Shown here: positions 37,677 to 46,228 of the stretch, in pieces
How the letters are laid out: every line of letters begins with the position of its first letter
Position numbering within the stretch: position 1 is the first letter of the stretch
NCBI RefSeq assembly: GCF_003751085.1
Contig: NZ_RJJY01000002.1
Span: 1,984,001 to 2,048,000, forward strand
Origin: Micromonospora sp. Llam0
Lineage (GTDB): Bacteria; Actinomycetota; Actinomycetes; Mycobacteriales; Micromonosporaceae
DNA length: 64,000 bases
Direction: 5' to 3'
Notes under the pieces: generated by a model
Databases searched by the model: none
Told to the model about the DNA's origin: nothing
What the model saw: the letters and a program-made list of their open reading frames with translations, nothing else
Made by a program: the position numbers and the translations under genes

Positions 37677-38879
37677 GTGCATGACAACGGTAGTTACGAG
37701 GATCCGCGGTTGACCGGCGAGCGCCACGGTGTCGGCGACCCCACGTTGGTTTCACGTGAAACGGCGTACCACCCGGGTTGGCCGGAGGGAGGGACGGCGC
37801 CGATCAGTGGGGCACCCCAGCCACCAACGACGGCGTCGGCGCCCGCGCCGGGCACCCCGACCCGGGCCGGCGTGCCGCTCGTAGCGGACACGCCGGTCGG
37901 CACCGCACCCCCGACGCCTCCGAGGCCGGAGCAACCTGCGCCCAGTCCGACCTCCCCGGCCGCCGACGAGCCGTACGTTTCACGTGAAACACCGAATCGG
38001 GAAGAGGATGATCCCCCCTTGGCAATGGAGGCTTTGCGCGCCGTGCAGATTCTGAACCCCAGCGGCGAGGTGACCATGCCCCGGCCGGACCGGACCCGGG
38101 TGATGTGCGTGGCCAACCAGAAGGGAGGCGTCGGTAAGACGACCACCACGGTGAACCTCGCGGTAGCGCTGGCGCTGCATGGGAACCGGGTGATGGTCGT
38201 CGACCTCGACCCCCAGGGGAACGCCTCGACCGGACTCAACGTCCCCCACCACGCAGGTGTACCGGACGTCTACGACTGTCTGATCGACAACGTACCGCTG
38301 ACCGAGGTGGCGCAGCCCGTCGAGGGGATACCCGACCTCTGGTGTGTTCCCGCGACGATCGATCTGGCCGGCGCCGAGATCGAGCTGGTCTCCGTGGTGG
38401 CCCGGGAGTCCCGGCTGTCCCGGGCCATCACGGCGTACCCGGTCGAGCTGGACTACGTGTTCATCGACTGCCCACCGTCGTTGGGTCTGCTGACGGTCAA
38501 CGCGCTGGTCGCCGCGCAAGAGGTGCTGATCCCGATCCAGTGCGAGTACTACGCGCTGGAAGGGCTCAACCAGTTGATCAGCAACATCAACCTGGTCCGG
38601 CAGCATCTCAACCCGACCCTGGACGTCTCCACCATCCTGCTCACCATGTACGACCGCCGGACCCGGCTGGCCGACGCCGTCGAGCAGGACGTGCGGAACC
38701 ACTTCGGGGACAAGGTGCTCCAGTCGGTCATCCCCCGCAACGTCCGGGTGTCGGAGGCACCGAGCTACGGCCAGTCGGTGATGACCTACGATCCCGGATC
38801 GCGGGGTGCGACAAGCTACTTCGAGGCGGCCCAGGAAATCGCCGAGCGCGGTGTCGCTCGGCTCAGTCGCAATGTCTGA
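37677..38879 (+). CDS. parA: Chromosome partitioning ATPase ParA
   Basis: 400 residues from GTG 37677, which has AGGGA upstream. The first 125 residues are a Pro/Ala/Gly-rich disordered extension in which two parS sites are read as VSRET. The Walker-type ATPase follows: VMCVANQKGGVGKTTTTVNLAVALAL (deviant Walker A), DLDPQGNASTGL, and VFIDCPPSLGLLTVNAL. ParA forms a nucleoid-bound gradient that pulls ParB-parS. A shorter start at MEALRAVQILNPSG is possible, but the long frame has a start and GC-typical codon use. Confidence 0.93.
   Translation: MHDNGSYEDPRLTGERHGVGDPTLVSRETAYHPGWPEGGTAPISGAPQPPTTASAPAPGTPTRAGVPLVADTPVGTAPPTPPRPEQPAPSPTSPAADEPYVSRETPNREEDDPPLAMEALRAVQILNPSGEVTMPRPDRTRVMCVANQKGGVGKTTTTVNLAVALALHGNRVMVVDLDPQGNASTGLNVPHHAGVPDVYDCLIDNVPLTEVAQPVEGIPDLWCVPATIDLAGAEIELVSVVARESRLSRAITAYPVELDYVFIDCPPSLGLLTVNALVAAQEVLIPIQCEYYALEGLNQLISNINLVRQHLNPTLDVSTILLTMYDRRTRLADAVEQDVRNHFGDKVLQSVIPRNVRVSEAPSYGQSVMTYDPGSRGATSYFEAAQEIAERGVARLSRNV
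37749..37762. promoter_or_regulatory. parS site inside parA, first copy
   Basis: Perfect 14-bp GTTTCACGTGAAAC. It lies in the N-terminal coding part of parA and encodes part of LVSRETA. Confidence 0.92.
37977..37990. promoter_or_regulatory. parS site inside parA, second copy
   Basis: Perfect GTTTCACGTGAAAC, 228 bp from the first and so in the same reading frame, again encoding VSRET (YVSRETPN). Confidence 0.92.
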
Positions 38880-38906
38880 CACGGTGGTTGGAGCGGGAGG
38901 CAGGGC

Positions 38907-39950
38907 ATGAAGAACCGTCCGAAGGGCGGGCTCGGGCGCGGGCTCGGTGCCCTCATCCCCACCACCGCTCCGGTTCAGCCGGGTGCCGCACAGCCGGCAC
39001 CGGCTCCGGTGACTCCGTCCCCAGCCACTGCGGCCGTCTCCGGCAGCGTCGGAACCTCTGCTGCCGTCGCGACGGAACCGGCTGCGGCGCTGCCCGCCGA
39101 CCTGTCGCCGGTGCCCGGTGCCCGGTTCGCCGAGCTGCCGGTCGCCGCGATCGTGCCGAACCCGAAGCAACCCCGGCAGGTCTTCGACGACGAGGCGCTC
39201 GAGGAGCTGAAGGTCTCGATCGAGCAGGTCGGCTTCCTGCAGCCGATCGTCGTACGCCAGCTGGACGACGGTGAGCAGTACGAGCTGGTGATGGGGGAAC
39301 GCCGCTGGCGTGCCGCGCAGGCGATCGGCCGGGAGTCCATTCCCGCGATCGTCCGGGACACCAGGGACGACGCGATGCTCCGGGACGCGCTGCTGGAGAA
39401 CATCCACCGGGCCAACCTCAACCCGCTCGAGGAGGCGGCCGCGTACCAGCAGCTGCTCGACGAGTTCGGGGCGACCCACGAAGAGCTCGCCAGGCGCATC
39501 GGCCGGAGCCGGCCGCAGATCTCCAACACGATCCGGCTGTTGAATCTGCCGGCTCAGGTGCAGCGCAGGGTGGCCGCCGGCGTGCTGTCTGCCGGTCACG
39601 CCCGGGCGCTGCTGAGCCTCGACGATTCCGAAGCCCAGGACGCCCTGGCGCTACGCATCGTCGCCGAAGGGCTCTCGGTCCGGGCCACCGAGGAGCTGGT
39701 GGCACTCGCCGGGACCGAGGACTCGGCGAAGCGTACGGCAAGTCCGCAGCGACGCCCGAAGGCCCACGCTCCGGCCCTCACCGATCTCGCCGATCGTTTG
39801 TCCGACCGATTCGACACCCGGGTCAAGGTCGACATCGGGCGGAGCAAAGGCAAGATCACGATCGAGTTCGCCACGGTCGACGACCTGGAGCGGATCGTCG
39901 GGATCATCGGAGTGGGCGACGGGGACGACGCTCAAGGAGCCGTCGACTGA
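38907..39950 (+). CDS. parB: Chromosome partitioning CTPase ParB
   Basis: 347 residues from ATG 38907, with GGGAGG upstream. N-terminal [20 protein letters not shown] is the conserved ParA-interacting segment. A linker of 70 residues is followed by the CTP-binding/nuclease-like fold ([45 protein letters not shown]), the HTH that reads parS ([37 protein letters not shown]) and a C-terminal dimerisation domain. It loads at parS and spreads as a clamp. Confidence 0.96.
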   Translation: MKNRPKGGLGRGLGALIPTTAPVQPGAAQPAPAPVTPSPATAAVSGSVGTSAAVATEPAAALPADLSPVPGARFAELPVAAIVPNPKQPRQVFDDEALEELKVSIEQVGFLQPIVVRQLDDGEQYELVMGERRWRAAQAIGRESIPAIVRDTRDDAMLRDALLENIHRANLNPLEEAAAYQQLLDEFGATHEELARRIGRSRPQISNTIRLLNLPAQVQRRVAAGVLSAGHARALLSLDDSEAQDALALRIVAEGLSVRATEELVALAGTEDSAKRTASPQRRPKAHAPALTDLADRLSDRFDTRVKVDIGRSKGKITIEFATVDDLERIVGIIGVGDGDDAQGAVD

Positions 39951-39987
39951 TCTGTCGGGCCGGTCCGTCGACCCGGCTGAACCTTCT

Positions 39988-40027
39988 GGCAAGGGCTGGT
40001 GTTTCACGTGAAACACCAGCCCTTGCC
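39988..40027 (+). terminator. parB terminator palindrome with parS at its centre
   Basis: A 40-bp perfect inverted repeat, 38 bases after the parB stop. The centre (40001-40014) is a perfect parS; the flanks GGCAAGGGCTGGT and its complement extend it 13 bp on each side. As RNA it would fold into a very stable hairpin. Confidence 0.85.
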
Positions 40028-40163
40028 GTCTGTGGTCCCTGGCCGTGCGCCCAACGGCCCCCGGCCTTCTGCCGTTGCCGATGATCCACCCCCGCCAGGC
40101 AGCCCGCCGGGGAGCGCCACCCGTCTCGCCGGGCGGCCGGGCCGGAGGTGAACGTGGCGGGGC

Positions 40164-40177
40164 GTTTCACGTGAAAC
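40164..40177. promoter_or_regulatory. parS site
   Basis: Perfect GTTTCACGTGAAAC downstream of parB. Confidence 0.92.
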
Positions 40178-40208
40178 CGGTAGGGGCCGGTGGCGGGCCG
40201 GTAGCGAT

Positions 40209-40222
40209 GTTCCACGTGAAAC
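40209..40222. promoter_or_regulatory. Degenerate parS site
   Basis: GTTCCACGTGAAAC, one mismatch to parS, 45 bp from the previous copy. Confidence 0.75.
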
Positions 40223-40418
40223 CAGAACATGGGCCCGCCCGGCCGCCGAGGCGCCCTGCGACTGTTCTGGGCGGTTCCGGACGGCTCGCCGAGCCCGGTT
40301 ACCGCTCGCCCGGTGGATCGTTGAGAAAACCGGGCCACCGGAGGCGCCAAGACGCATCCGCCGCTGGACTGCGCGGGTCCGGGTGTCCCCGGTGATCGAT
40401 CCGGTTGGGGGCCAAGCG

Positions 40419-40509
40419 TTTTCCACAGGCGTTTTCCACAGGGCGCCTCGTTTCACGTGAAACAGCGGGTAGACCGGGCTGTCGCCCTGTGGATAACTCC
40501 TGTGGAAAA
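40419..40509. promoter_or_regulatory. DnaA-box-like cluster around a parS
   Basis: TTTTCCACA at 40419 and 40432, TGTGGATAA (perfect box) at 40488 and TGTGGAAAA at 40501, arranged on both sides of parS 40450-40463. Confidence 0.55.
40450..40463. promoter_or_regulatory. parS site
   Basis: Perfect GTTTCACGTGAAAC, flanked by DnaA-box-like sequences. Confidence 0.92.
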
Positions 40510-40628
40510 CCGGGACGGCGGGCCGTAGCCGGCCGCTGACCAGAGACAGGTCGTCCCGCCGGATGAGAGTTCCGGGCCGGCCGAAACGGGGAACGACAGG
40601 CGGCGCAGACTCGGTTAGGGTCAGCGTC

Positions 40629-41585
40629 GTGCCAGACACCCCTGCCTCGGTTCCCGACTTCGCGCGATGGCCATCCTTTCCCTTCGAGGGCGACCTGCGG
40701 GTCAAGCGACTCGACGACCCGGTTGACGTCGAACCGCCTCGTAAGGGTGAGGGCACGGCGGAGTGCTCGTCCTGCTCCGCCCCGGACGACGCGTACATCT
40801 GGGTCAGCGAACGCTGGCGGGTTCGCGCGATGGACCGCCCGACCGGACTACCGATGGTCCTCATCCTGGAGTCCCGGTCCCACTTCGACCTCGGCGATCT
40901 GCCGAACCTGCTCGCGGCCGAACTCGGCGTGATGACCGTCCGGCTCGAGCGGGCGATCCGGTCGCTCGACGGCGTGGCCCGGGTTCACGTGAACCGGTGG
41001 GGGGACGGTTCGGCGCACCTGCACCTGTGGTTCCTGGCCCGGCCGTACGGGCAGCTGCAGCTCCGTGGCACGTTCCTCTCCCTGTGGGACAGCATCCTGC
41101 CGCCGATCTCCGAGTCCCGCTGGCGGGAGAACCTGGCCCTGGTCGCCGCGTGGCTGGCGGAGTTCGGCGGTCGTCAGCTCGCTGAGCCGCCGCGGATTCA
41201 GTGGCGGGCGCCGTCGAACCTCACCGAGCAGGCGAGCCATCCGGTCAGCGTCGACGACTTCGACGAGGTCGACGGTGCAGGGCCGGCCGTAGCCGAGCTC
41301 GTGGTGCCGATGGAGAGCATCGAACCAGCTGCTGATCTCGGTGAACTCGCCAGCGACGTCGCTACGACCCCGCAGGGGGAACCTCCTGTTGCCGACCCGG
41401 TCGACCCGGCCGGCGCCGAGGATGCCGCCATGGACGCCGGCGACAGCGCTGACGTCAGCGCTGTCGCCGGTACGGAGGCGAAGAAGGACGACGACCCGGC
41501 CCCGGAGGGTGCTACCGACCAGAGCGGGCCCGACGTCCCGGCTGCGGGCGATGCGGCGGCGTCGCCGACCGGCAGCACCCGGTGA
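40629..41585 (+). CDS. Hypothetical protein with HIT-like domain
   Basis: 318 residues from GTG 40629. Residues 20-195 look like a HIT-like (histidine triad) fold: CSSCSAPDDAYIWVSERWRVRAMDRPTGLPMVLILESRSHFDLGDLPNLLAAELG, then RSLDGVARVHVNRWGDGSAHLHLWFLARPYGQLQLRG. The terminal motif AHLHLWF keeps two of three His of the triad, so activity is uncertain. The last 110 residues are an acidic Ala/Asp/Pro tail, probably disordered. The gene ends base to base with convergent ddl (stops abut). HIT assignment is from pattern and moderate. Confidence 0.7.
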   Translation: MPDTPASVPDFARWPSFPFEGDLRVKRLDDPVDVEPPRKGEGTAECSSCSAPDDAYIWVSERWRVRAMDRPTGLPMVLILESRSHFDLGDLPNLLAAELGVMTVRLERAIRSLDGVARVHVNRWGDGSAHLHLWFLARPYGQLQLRGTFLSLWDSILPPISESRWRENLALVAAWLAEFGGRQLAEPPRIQWRAPSNLTEQASHPVSVDDFDEVDGAGPAVAELVVPMESIEPAADLGELASDVATTPQGEPPVADPVDPAGAEDAAMDAGDSADVSAVAGTEAKKDDDPAPEGATDQSGPDVPAAGDAAASPTGSTR

Positions 41586-42599
41586 TCAGTTCGCCGGGTC
41601 GTACGGTCGGGCCGCAGCCCGGACCACCAGCGTGGCCAGCAGTTCACCGAGGTCCAGGCCGCCAGCCTGGACCGCCAGCGGCAGGAGCGAGGTCTCGGTC
41701 ATCCCGGGTGAGACGTTGACCTCCAGGACGTGCGGCCGGCCGTCGGGGTCGACGATCATGTCGACGCGGGAGAGGTCCCGGAGCCCGAGTGCTCGGTGAG
41801 CGGCGACGGCGGTCGCCGCTACCTGCTCGGCAGCCGACTCGTCCAGCCGGGCCGGCGCGTGCCAGGTCGTCAGTCCCGCGGTGTAGCGGGCAGCGTAGTC
41901 GTAGACACCGTTGCGCGGCACGATCTCGACGGCCGGCAGCGCCTCCGGGCCGTCGCCCCGGTCGACGACCGACACGGCGACGTCCATCCCGGTGACGTAG
42001 CGCTCCACCAATGCCGTCGAGTCGTACGCGAAGCAGCCGACCATCGCTGCGGAGAGCTCGGCCGCCTCGCGTACCACTGCCGCGCCCAGCCCGGAGCCAC
42101 CCTGCGCCGGCTTGACCATCAGCGGCAGGCCGAGCCGCTCGACGATCCGCTCCAGCACGGCGACCGCACCCAGTTCGGAGAACCGGTCGTGGGGCAGCGC
42201 GACCCAGTCCGGGGTCGGGATGCCCGCCTCGCGCAGCACCGCCTTGGCCGACGGCTTGTCCCAGGCCAGGCGGGCGGCGCGGGCGTCGCAGCCGATGTAC
42301 GGCACGCCGCAGAGATCCAGTACGCCGCGCAGCGAGCCGTCCTCACCGGTCGCCCCGTGCAGCGCGATGACCACCGCGTCCGGCGGGTCGGAGCGCAGTG
42401 CGGGAATCAGCGAGACGTCGGCGTCGCGCATCTCGGCCTCGACGCCGACCGAGCGGAGCGCGTCCAGCACTCGGCGACCGGACTTCAGCGAGACGTCCCG
42501 TTCGTACGACAACCCGCCGGCGAGAACGAGCACCCGCAGATCCGGGGCGGCGGACGACGACGAGGATGCGGTTGCGGTGGGGTCCAGCGCTGGGCTCAT
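41586..42599 (-). CDS. ddl: D-alanine--D-alanine ligase family protein
   Basis: 337 residues from ATG 42599. ATP-grasp enzyme: N-terminal RVLVLAGGLSYERDVSLKSGRRVLDAL, LHGATGEDGSLRGVLDLCGVPYIG, LPLMVKPAQGGSGLGAAVV, and the metal-binding GRPHVLEVNVSPGMTETSLLPLAVQAGG. It joins two D-Ala for peptidoglycan. SYERDVSLKSG is the usual HxxSxxSG region, here with Tyr in place of the first conserved His (GGLSYERDVS), and it may be a second ddl paralogue. Not in an operon with other mur genes here. Confidence 0.88.
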   Translation of the reverse strand: MSPALDPTATASSSSSAAPDLRVLVLAGGLSYERDVSLKSGRRVLDALRSVGVEAEMRDADVSLIPALRSDPPDAVVIALHGATGEDGSLRGVLDLCGVPYIGCDARAARLAWDKPSAKAVLREAGIPTPDWVALPHDRFSELGAVAVLERIVERLGLPLMVKPAQGGSGLGAAVVREAAELSAAMVGCFAYDSTALVERYVTGMDVAVSVVDRGDGPEALPAVEIVPRNGVYDYAARYTAGLTTWHAPARLDESAAEQVAATAVAAHRALGLRDLSRVDMIVDPDGRPHVLEVNVSPGMTETSLLPLAVQAGGLDLGELLATLVVRAAARPYDPAN

Positions 42600-42606
42600 G
42601 CCCGAA

Positions 42607-43920
42607 TCATGCCAAGTCAGGCCCGGGCGCGTCCGCGCCGGGGCGCTGGCGTCGGCCGGATCCGCCGGTGACCGGTCCGAAGACCTCACGCATCGCCGAC
42701 TCCCGCTCCATCACGCCGGCCAACCGCCGGACGCCTTCCCGGATCCGCTCGGGCGGGGGGTAGGAGAAGTTGAGCCGCATGTTGCCGGCGCCGGAGCCGT
42801 CAGCGTAGAAGCCGGTGCCGGGAACGTAGGCCACCCGGGCGGCGATGGCCCGGGGGACCATGGCTTTGGCGTCCAACCCGTCCGGCAGCGACGCCCAGAC
42901 GAACAGCCCGCCGCTCGGTCGGGTCCAGGTCGTCCCGGCCGGCATCAGGTCGGTCAGCGCGGACAGCAGCGCGTCCCGCCGCTCCCGGTAGACCTCCCGG
43001 TACGTCTTGAGCTGCTCGCGCCACGGCATGGTGGCCAGGTAGGTGGCGACCGCGGCCTGGGCGTAGGCACTGGGGCAGAGGATCTGCGCCTCACTGGCGA
43101 TGACCAGCTTCTCGCGTACCGCGTGCGGAGCGAGAATCCAACCGACCCGCAGCCCTGGCGCGAAGGTCTTGGAGAAGGTGCTCAGGTAGAAGACACCGTG
43201 CCGGCGCCGGGCCCGCAGCGGCGCCGGCGCTTCACCGTCGAAGCTCAACTGGCCGTACGGGTCGTCCTCGACGACCAGCAGGCCGGCGCGTTCGCAGATG
43301 TCGAGTACCCGGTCGCGGCGCTCGTCGGTCAGCGTCACGCCGGCCGGGTTCTGAAACGTCGGAATGGTGTAGAGGAACTTCGCCCGTCGGCCGGACCGGG
43401 CCACGTCGGTGATCGCCTGCTCCAGCGCCTCGGGGATCAGCCCGTCGGCGTCCATCGGCACGTGCACCACCTGGGCCTGCGCCGCCTGGAACACGCCGAG
43501 GGCGCCGACGTAGGTGGGGCCCTCGGCGAGGACCACGTCGCCCGGGTCCAGGAAGAGTCGGGCGACCAGATCGAGGGCCTGCTGCCCGCCGACGGTCACC
43601 ACCACGTCCTCGGGGGACGCCCCGGACGAGACGTCGATCCCGGACAGCGACATCACTTCGCAGATCCGTTCCCGCAGGTCGAGGGTGCCCTGGCCGATGC
43701 CGTACTGCAGTGTCGAGGTGCCGGTCTCGGCGGCGAGGCGGCCGAGCATCTCGCCGACCGCGTCCAGCGGCAGCGCGGCGACGTACGGGGCTCCGCCAGC
43801 GAGCGACACCACCTCCGGCCGACTGGCGACGGCGAACAGCGCCCGGATCTCCGAGGCGGTCATCCCCCGGACCCGGCGGGCATAGCGGTCGGTGTAGTCG
43901 TCGAGCGTCGTGCCGGTCAT
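42607..43920 (-). CDS. PLP-dependent aminotransferase, class I/II
   Basis: 437 residues from ATG 43920. Fold type I: VVSLAGGAPYVAALPLDAVGEML, VTVGGQQALDLVARLFLDPGDVVLAEGPTYVGAL, TIPTFQNPAGVTLTDERR, VEDDPYGQLSFDG and the PLP-lysine motif YLSTFSKTFAPGLRVGWILAP. It resembles 2-aminoadipate/valine-pyruvate-type aminotransferases without the GntR domain of MocR proteins. Substrate uncertain. 7 bases before ddl on the same strand, so co-transcribed; a long upstream extension to 44391 lies over a divergent region and is rejected. Confidence 0.88.
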   Translation of the reverse strand: MTGTTLDDYTDRYARRVRGMTASEIRALFAVASRPEVVSLAGGAPYVAALPLDAVGEMLGRLAAETGTSTLQYGIGQGTLDLRERICEVMSLSGIDVSSGASPEDVVVTVGGQQALDLVARLFLDPGDVVLAEGPTYVGALGVFQAAQAQVVHVPMDADGLIPEALEQAITDVARSGRRAKFLYTIPTFQNPAGVTLTDERRDRVLDICERAGLLVVEDDPYGQLSFDGEAPAPLRARRRHGVFYLSTFSKTFAPGLRVGWILAPHAVREKLVIASEAQILCPSAYAQAAVATYLATMPWREQLKTYREVYRERRDALLSALTDLMPAGTTWTRPSGGLFVWASLPDGLDAKAMVPRAIAARVAYVPGTGFYADGSGAGNMRLNFSYPPPERIREGVRRLAGVMERESAMREVFGPVTGGSGRRQRPGADAPGPDLA

Positions 43921-44206
43921 GACCTCACCTCGAGATGCGTCGCACCGGTGGTGCCGGGTCGGGCCGCGACACGCACTGATCGTCCGATGGTAGTCCGGCG
44001 TGTCGCCGCCCGGCGTGGGCATTACCACACCGACCACATGTCGGACCAGCGAACCCGGATTGGCCTGCGAAGACAGCGACCGGACGCCCGACCTCTCCCC
44101 TGACGCGAGGTTGCGGCGTACGATCGCTCGTTGGGGACAGGAGACGGCGCGTGGTGAAGCTCGGCGGGTTTCAACGCTTGACCGGTTCGGTGGTGGGGGA
44201 TCGCCA

Positions 44207-44857
44207 ATGTCGCGACGTCTGGTCAGTCTGACGCTGGACACGCTGGAGGAGCTGCCCAGGTCCTGTCGGCGGTGTGTCTTCTGGGAGCTCGATCCGGTGG
44301 CGGCCGACCGCGCCCGGGCCTCCGGCGACCCGGCACTGGAGAAGGAGGCGTGGGTCTCCCAGACCCTCCTGGAGTGGGGTTCCTGCGGCAAGCTCGCCTA
44401 CGTCGACGGCATGCCGGCCGGTTTCGTGATGTACGCGCCGCCGGCCTACCTGCCGAGGTCGATGGCGTTCCCGACGTCCCCGGTCTCCGCCGACGCGGTC
44501 CTGCTGACCACGGCGCACGTGGTGCAGCCGTTCGCCGGCGGTGGCCTCGGGCGGATGCTGGTGCAGGGCGTGGCCCGGGATCTCACCAAACGGGGCATCA
44601 AGGCGATCGAGGCGTTCGGCGACGCCACCGCCGACCCGGAGGAGACGGCCGGTCGGGGCTGTCTCGCCCCAGCCGACTTCTACCTGTCGGTGGGCTTCAA
44701 GACGGTCCGGCAGCACCCCCGGTTCCCCCGGCTACGGCTGGAGTTGCGGACCGCGTTGTCGTGGAAGTCGGACGTCGAGTACGCCCTGGAGAAGCTGCTC
44801 GGCTCGATGACTCCGGAGAGTCTGCTGCGCCCGGCCACCCGCGCGGCGACGAACTGA
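44207..44857 (+). CDS. GNAT family N-acetyltransferase
   Basis: 216 residues from ATG 44207. LTLDTLEELPRSCRRCVFWELDP at the N-terminus, then WGSCGKLAYVDGMPAGFVMYAPP, the acetyl-CoA loop AHVVQPFAGGGLGRMLVQGVARDL and IKAIEAFGD, ending in FYLSVGFKTVRQHPRFPRLRLELR. The C-terminal 40 residues form an extra helical segment (DVEYALEKLLGSMTPES). Convergent with cwlM (10 bases apart). Two Cys (SCRRCVFWE) may bind a metal. Substrate unknown. Confidence 0.85.
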   Translation: MSRRLVSLTLDTLEELPRSCRRCVFWELDPVAADRARASGDPALEKEAWVSQTLLEWGSCGKLAYVDGMPAGFVMYAPPAYLPRSMAFPTSPVSADAVLLTTAHVVQPFAGGGLGRMLVQGVARDLTKRGIKAIEAFGDATADPEETAGRGCLAPADFYLSVGFKTVRQHPRFPRLRLELRTALSWKSDVEYALEKLLGSMTPESLLRPATRAATN

Positions 44858-44867
44858 CTGACGAGGT

Positions 44868-46025
44868 TCAGCCCTCCGCCGTCGCGTCGACCACCGCCCG
44901 CAGCGTGTGTACGTCGATCGACCCGGTCGGAACGTCCAGCTCCACCGGGTAGTACATCCGCTGCACCGCGGCGACCAGCGCCTCGGCCACCTGGTCGCGG
45001 AACCCGGGCCGGATCAGCCGGGCCCGATCGGCCGAGCAGGTCAGATAACCCACGTCCACCCGTACCGCCGGCATCCGGGTCAGCCGTAGCAACTCCCAGC
45101 TCTTCGCGTGGACCCGGCAGTCGCGCAGGCCGGTACGTACCGCGATCTCCCGTTGCACCAGCCCGGCCAGCCGCTCGCCGACCGTTGACGTGACCCCGTT
45201 GCCGGTGCCGTAGTGGTAGGTGGCCACCCCGTCGGCGGCCGGGTTGGCGTGCCCGTCGACGTGCAGGGAGATGAACAGGTCCGCGTTGACGTCGTTGGCC
45301 AGTTGGGTGCGCGCGGGATCGCTGAGCACCGAGGTGGTGGCCGGACCTCGGGTGAGATGCACCCGCATCCCGGCTGCCGCCAGCCGCCCCTCCAACCGGG
45401 CGGCGAGGTCGTACGCCAGCTCCGCCTCGGACCAGCGCCGGCCGCTGTCGATGATCACCACACCGGGATCGGGTCCGCCGTGGCCGGGGTCGATGACGAT
45501 CGTCTTGCCCACCAGGTTGGGGCCGGACTCGCGGAACGCGTCCGCTTCCCGCAGCCATTGCGGGCGCCCGCCGACCACCTTGCGGCCCAACCTGCGCATC
45601 GCGTGCATGGTGTACGGCCCGCAGCTACCGTCGGCGGTCAGTCCCACCTCCCGCTGGAACTGGGTGACGGAGCGGGCGGTGCGCCCGCCGTACACGCCGT
45701 CGGCGCGGCCCACGTCGTAGCCCATCTCCAGCAGCCGTTCCTGCAGCGCCCGGACGTCCTCGCCGACCAGCGGCTGCGGTATCGAGTGGTATAGCGCCCG
45801 GTCACCGAGCCGCCAGCGGGCGGCGTCCAACGCCCGCCAGGTCTCGGCGCCCACCCGGCCGTCGATGCTCAGGCCACGGAGCTGCTGGAAGGCGCGTACG
45901 GCGTGCTCGGTGCGGGCGTCGAAGACGTCGGCCCGCGGGGTCGGCTCGAGCAGCTCCAGGTTGACCAGGATGGAGCGGATCTCGGCCACGGCGGGACCCT
46001 GATCGTCACGGCGGATCGGGCGCAC
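44868..46025 (-). CDS. cwlM: CwlM-like N-acetylmuramoyl-L-alanine amidase homologue
   Basis: 385 residues from GTG 46025. Two peptidoglycan-binding modules at the N-terminus (PAVAEIRSILVNLELL ... ARTEHAVRAFQQLRGLSIDGRVGAET and EDVRALQERLLEMGYDVGRADGVYGGRTARSVTQFQREVGL), then an Amidase_3 domain (IVIDPGHGGPDPGV, EAELAYDLAARLE, DLFISLHVDG). No signal peptide, so cytoplasmic, like mycobacterial CwlM, which controls MurA rather than cutting the wall. The usual catalytic Glu position reads RVDVGYL, i.e. Asp, consistent with a regulator. Follows trxA in the conserved murJ-sigM-trxBA-cwlM-parB order. Confidence 0.9.
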   Translation of the reverse strand: MRPIRRDDQGPAVAEIRSILVNLELLEPTPRADVFDARTEHAVRAFQQLRGLSIDGRVGAETWRALDAARWRLGDRALYHSIPQPLVGEDVRALQERLLEMGYDVGRADGVYGGRTARSVTQFQREVGLTADGSCGPYTMHAMRRLGRKVVGGRPQWLREADAFRESGPNLVGKTIVIDPGHGGPDPGVVIIDSGRRWSEAELAYDLAARLEGRLAAAGMRVHLTRGPATTSVLSDPARTQLANDVNADLFISLHVDGHANPAADGVATYHYGTGNGVTSTVGERLAGLVQREIAVRTGLRDCRVHAKSWELLRLTRMPAVRVDVGYLTCSADRARLIRPGFRDQVAEALVAAVQRMYYPVELDVPTGSIDVHTLRAVVDATAEG

Positions 46026-46155
46026 GGGACGTGGACCTCCCCCCTGCAGGCGCGGACGATCCGGAGCGTAACCCGGCCGGCAGGTGCCCGTACCCGGGTT
46101 GCGGCGAAGCGGACCGTACGGGGAGCCCCCGGTGTCCGGACGATCAGCCCGGAAC

Positions 46156-46196
46156 GGACCAGCCGGTCCCACCCGACGGGTGGGACCGGCTGGTCC
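46156..46196. terminator. 19-bp perfect stem between trxA and cwlM
   Basis: Two 19-base arms (GGACCAGCCGGTCCCACCC and complement) with a 3-base loop, 33 bases past the trxA stop. The T-rich tail TCTTT is on the plus strand; on the minus strand it would terminate trxBA before cwlM. Confidence 0.75.
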
Positions 46197-46228
46197 TCTT
46201 TGCCGCGCGGGGCAGCCCCCGCTGAGGT

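Larger units (their letters stand above)
39951..40628. other. parB downstream region with parS and DnaA-box cluster
   Basis: 678 bases without a gene. It contains the palindromic parB terminator with a central parS, two more perfect parS sites (40164, 40450), one degenerate parS (40209), and DnaA-box-like sequences between 40419 and 40509. This is the main centromere-like segment of the window. Confidence 0.8.

Noticed and set aside
38342-39274. 310-codon frame over parA/parB
   Set aside because: Alternative-frame shadow of parA and parB, with no domain of its own.
42600-44391. Long upstream extension of the aminotransferase to 594 residues
   Set aside because: Sequence beyond 43920 is Ser/Arg-rich, runs over the divergent GNAT gene, and the ATG at 43920 starts the conserved fold.
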